From an uncultured Peptococcaceae bacterium (GTDB taxonomy: Bacteria > Bacillota > Desulfotomaculia > Desulfotomaculales > Desulfocucumaceae), in assembly GCA_958417755.1 (NCBI GenBank), contig CATZDY010000124.1, positions 1-7,599 on the forward strand: a stretch of 7,599 nt of DNA. The letters are read 5' to 3'. Within the stretch, counting starts at the first letter, position 1; the number at the start of each line of letters is the position of its first letter. The translations under genes were made by a program, and so were the position numbers. The notes under the pieces are model-generated. The model did no database searches. It was not told where the DNA came from and saw only the letters and a program-made list of their open reading frames with translations. Shown here one piece after another: positions 5,942-7,599 of the stretch.

Positions 5942-7208
5942 TAGTAAGAACAAAATAATAATCCTCATGCACAATGGACATAACACCTTTATATTCCTTA
6001 ACCAGGGACTGTATAATCGTTAAACCTCTTCCATGCCCTGATTCTTCTTTCACAGTCACCAGATTGTCATCTTTGTCACGAATTTCCTTTCCATCAGTGG
6101 GATTAGCAATTTCAATATCAATAACATTCTTCTTGTCTTGAATGCTTAACTCAATCATCTTCAGTTGTATTTCCTCATCCGGAATTCGATTAATCGCTTC
6201 AATGGCATTATCCAAACCATTTACTAGAATTGTGGTTAAATCCTTTGGGTTTACTAAAATATCATTGGATATTTTAATATTCTCTTGTATTTCAATGCCA
6301 TATTTTGCAGCTAGGTTTCTTTTATTGGTTAAAACAACGTCAATGACTTCATTTCCCGTATGTGGGACAGAACAATCTCCCTGAATATCTTGCACAAACT
6401 TTTGTACATATTGTTCAATAGGCGTTGCCTGATAAAGTTTAGCCAATCCCCATACTACTTGCAAATGATTGTTCATGTCATGTTTGAAACATAAAAGCTT
6501 TTCATGGGATTCTTGCAAGTTTTTTAAATCATCCAATTGCATCAAAATCCCTTGGAGCTTTTCTCTTTGCTCCAATATTCTTTTATTTTTTACATTTGCA
6601 ATCACAATCATTAATATAAAATAGTTTATCACACAAAAAATAAGAAAAATAACAACATATATCTGCAATGTGGGCAATCCCATGAATAACATGCACATTG
6701 AAACAGGCATAAGAGAAGCTATTACAAAATCATATTTCAAATAGTTTTGGTTAAATATTAAAATTAATATAACGATACATAACAAAGCTCTACATATCAT
6801 AATTTCTTCACAGAGAAATTGCTTTGTTTGTAGAAGAATATCACTATTCTCTCCTATGTATTTAAAAATCGAAAAAATAAAACAATCTATACTGACAAAA
6901 ATAACAAATGGAAATAGTACCCAAAAAATCTTAATTTGAAATTCTTCTTTAAAAAAGAAATAATTAAATATGAGCTGAGTTAAGACAATAAAACAAATAA
7001 AAGGCACATAGTTTTCTAGAACATTATGATAGGAAATATAAACAAGTAGCATAAAAATATAGTATACTATTGCATATATTTTAACAGATCTTGTTTTAGT
7101 ATTTAATTTAAAGCAACTTATACATAAAAAGCAAACTATCTCTATAGTAATAATCAGTATATCCCATATAAACCAAAGTTCATTCAATATTCTCACCAAT
7201 CCATCCAC
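5913..7208 (-). CDS. Orphan GHKL sensor histidine kinase, AgrC/CitA-like
   Basis: The 431-residue protein is a membrane sensor kinase. Residues 1-205 contain six or seven hydrophobic segments (about 13-33, 42-60, 66-87, 93-118, 136-153, 160-178, 183-205). A coiled linker (206-238) follows. The phospho-acceptor region is FKHDMNNHLQV (H243), of the Spo0B/AgrC type. The ATPase domain has the N-box TILVNGLDNAIEAI (326-339) and the G-box GHGRGLTIIQSLV (391-403). Such kinases phosphorylate LytTR or other response regulators and often sense peptides or small ligands through the membrane part. No response regulator, agrB or agrD lies in the window, so the partner and signal are unknown. The frame opens at a GTG at 7208 (an in-frame TGA lies two codons upstream), with only a weak ribosome site; TTG or GTG at codons 4-5 are alternatives. 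The N-terminal half looks more AT-rich than trmK and yqfO, hinting at separate origin. Confidence 0.88.
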   Translation of the reverse strand: MDGLVRILNELWFIWDILIITIEIVCFLCISCFKLNTKTRSVKIYAIVYYIFMLLVYISYHNVLENYVPFICFIVLTQLIFNYFFFKEEFQIKIFWVLFPFVIFVSIDCFIFSIFKYIGENSDILLQTKQFLCEEIMICRALLCIVILILIFNQNYLKYDFVIASLMPVSMCMLFMGLPTLQIYVVIFLIFCVINYFILMIVIANVKNKRILEQREKLQGILMQLDDLKNLQESHEKLLCFKHDMNNHLQVVWGLAKLYQATPIEQYVQKFVQDIQGDCSVPHTGNEVIDVVLTNKRNLAAKYGIEIQENIKISNDILVNPKDLTTILVNGLDNAIEAINRIPDEEIQLKMIELSIQDKKNVIDIEIANPTDGKEIRDKDDNLVTVKEESGHGRGLTIIQSLVKEYKGVMSIVHEDYYFVLTIELPNHAEI

Positions 7209-7287
7209 TATTCACTCAAAACACTCATATCGTCATGATAATACATCTAATAAATTTTTAGTTTAATAGGACAGTATACTAATAATA

Positions 7288-7316
7288 ATTATATCACATA
7301 CAAATCTTACTTTTAA
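7288..7316 (-). promoter_or_regulatory. Putative extended -10 promoter of the sensor kinase
   Basis: On the minus strand a perfect TATAAT (7293-7288) is preceded by TGA, giving an extended -10 element. A weak -35 match, TTAAAA (7316-7311), lies 17 bp upstream. The transcript would start near 7281, about 70 bases before the kinase start. The promoter lies downstream of both terminator hairpins, so the kinase can be expressed independently of the tRNA genes. Confidence 0.5.
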
Positions 7317-7341
7317 AATAAGTTTTTGACAACATCATTAA

Positions 7342-7386
7342 GAAAATGACAAAAACACCACGATTAGTGGTGTTTTTGTCATTTTC
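7342..7386. terminator. Perfect 20-bp hairpin, probable bidirectional terminator
   Basis: Arms at 7342-7361 and 7367-7386 are perfect reverse complements with a five-base loop. The inner stem CACCAC/GTGGTG is followed by TTTTT on either strand, as in bidirectional intrinsic terminators. On the minus strand it is a second barrier after the tRNA terminator and stands about 26 bp before the kinase promoter. Confidence 0.75.
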
Positions 7387-7436
7387 CATATAATAATGAA
7401 TTTTTTAACTACTATTCCTTGAAATTTCAATATAAA

Positions 7437-7466
7437 AAAATAATGTTGCTTTTACAACATTATTTT
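7437..7466 (-). terminator. Intrinsic terminator of the tRNA array
   Basis: A 12-bp stem (arms 7466-7455 and 7448-7437, six-base loop) starts one base after the encoded CCA end of tRNA-Val. On the minus strand its distal arm runs into a T-tract, as expected for rho-independent termination. Confidence 0.8.
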
Positions 7467-7467
7467 A

Positions 7468-7543
7468 TGGTGGGAGCAAACGGGTTCGAACCGCTGACCC
7501 CCTGCTTGTAAGGCAGGTGCTCTCCCAGCTGAGCTATGCTCCC
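7468..7543 (-). tRNA. tRNA-Val (anticodon UAC)
   Basis: The minus strand folds into a complete 76-base cloverleaf. The acceptor stem is GGGAGCA/TGCTCCC with discriminator A and an encoded CCA (7470-7468). The D-arm is GCTC/GAGC. The anticodon stem CCTGC/GCAGG encloses the loop CTTACAA, giving anticodon TAC. The T-arm has the TTCGAAC loop. It follows tRNA-Glu after a single base and is the last gene of the array. Confidence 0.96.
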
Positions 7544-7544
7544 A

Positions 7545-7599
7545 TGGTGACCCCTACGGGATTTGAACCCGTGTTACCGCCGTGAAAGGGCGGTGTCTT
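7545..7599 (-). tRNA. tRNA-Glu (anticodon UUC), 5' end outside window
   Basis: The 3' 55 bases of a tRNA are present on the minus strand. The anticodon stem CCGCC/GGCGG encloses CTTTCAC, giving anticodon TTC. The T-arm ACGGG/CCCGT has loop TTCAAAT, and discriminator A and CCA are encoded (7547-7545). The D-arm and 5' acceptor strand lie beyond the right edge. It precedes tRNA-Val in the same transcript. Confidence 0.93.

Noticed and set aside
6142..6384. Plus-strand 80-codon open frame
   Set aside because: Antisense to the kinase ATPase domain.
5913..7340. Complete agr-type quorum-sensing locus
   Set aside because: Only the kinase is present. No agrB-like protease, peptide precursor or LytTR regulator was found on either side.
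7545..7599. Prophage or integrative-element attachment site at the tRNA genes
   Set aside because: No integrase gene and no repeated copy of a tRNA 3' end was seen within the window.

Overview
The window is AT-rich and reads as the chromosome of a low-GC Firmicute. The best taxonomic clues are a trmK-yqfO pair that overlaps in the Bacillus/Clostridium manner, a six- to seven-helix GHKL (AgrC-like) sensor kinase, and a Val-Glu tRNA array with encoded CCA ends. An anaerobic clostridial or Negativicutes-type host would fit, but nothing here fixes the genus.

Layout. From 1 to 2023 lies a minus-strand cluster of three genes without recognised function. In transcription order these are a small protein with several CxxC pairs (probable zinc ribbons), a 124-residue soluble protein, and a large polytopic membrane protein that runs off the left edge. 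A divergent control region (2024-2343) holds a perfect 28-bp palindrome. From 2344 to 3729 a plus-strand gene encodes an ArsB/NhaD-type permease, followed closely by a perfect 20-bp inverted repeat. From 5820 down to 4001 run trmK (tRNA m1A22 methyltransferase) and a Nif3/YqfO-type metal protein; they overlap by 22 bp and probably form one transcription unit. From 7208 down to 5913 is an orphan GHKL sensor histidine kinase. The right end carries tRNA-Val(UAC) and a partial tRNA-Glu(UUC), also on the minus strand, followed by two hairpin terminators.

How the parts relate. The tRNA genes end at a U-tract terminator and a second perfect hairpin, which shields the kinase from tRNA transcription; the kinase appears to have its own extended -10 promoter. 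A good promoter for trmK-yqfO overlaps the stop codon of the kinase, so the tRNA-modification pair seems transcriptionally independent. The permease converges with yqfO and shares a non-coding gap with it.

No complete new system can be demonstrated. The best candidates for undescribed biology are the three-gene unknown cluster with its palindrome, and the orphan kinase placed between tRNA genes and trmK. No CRISPR array, insertion sequence, phage gene or transposase was seen.
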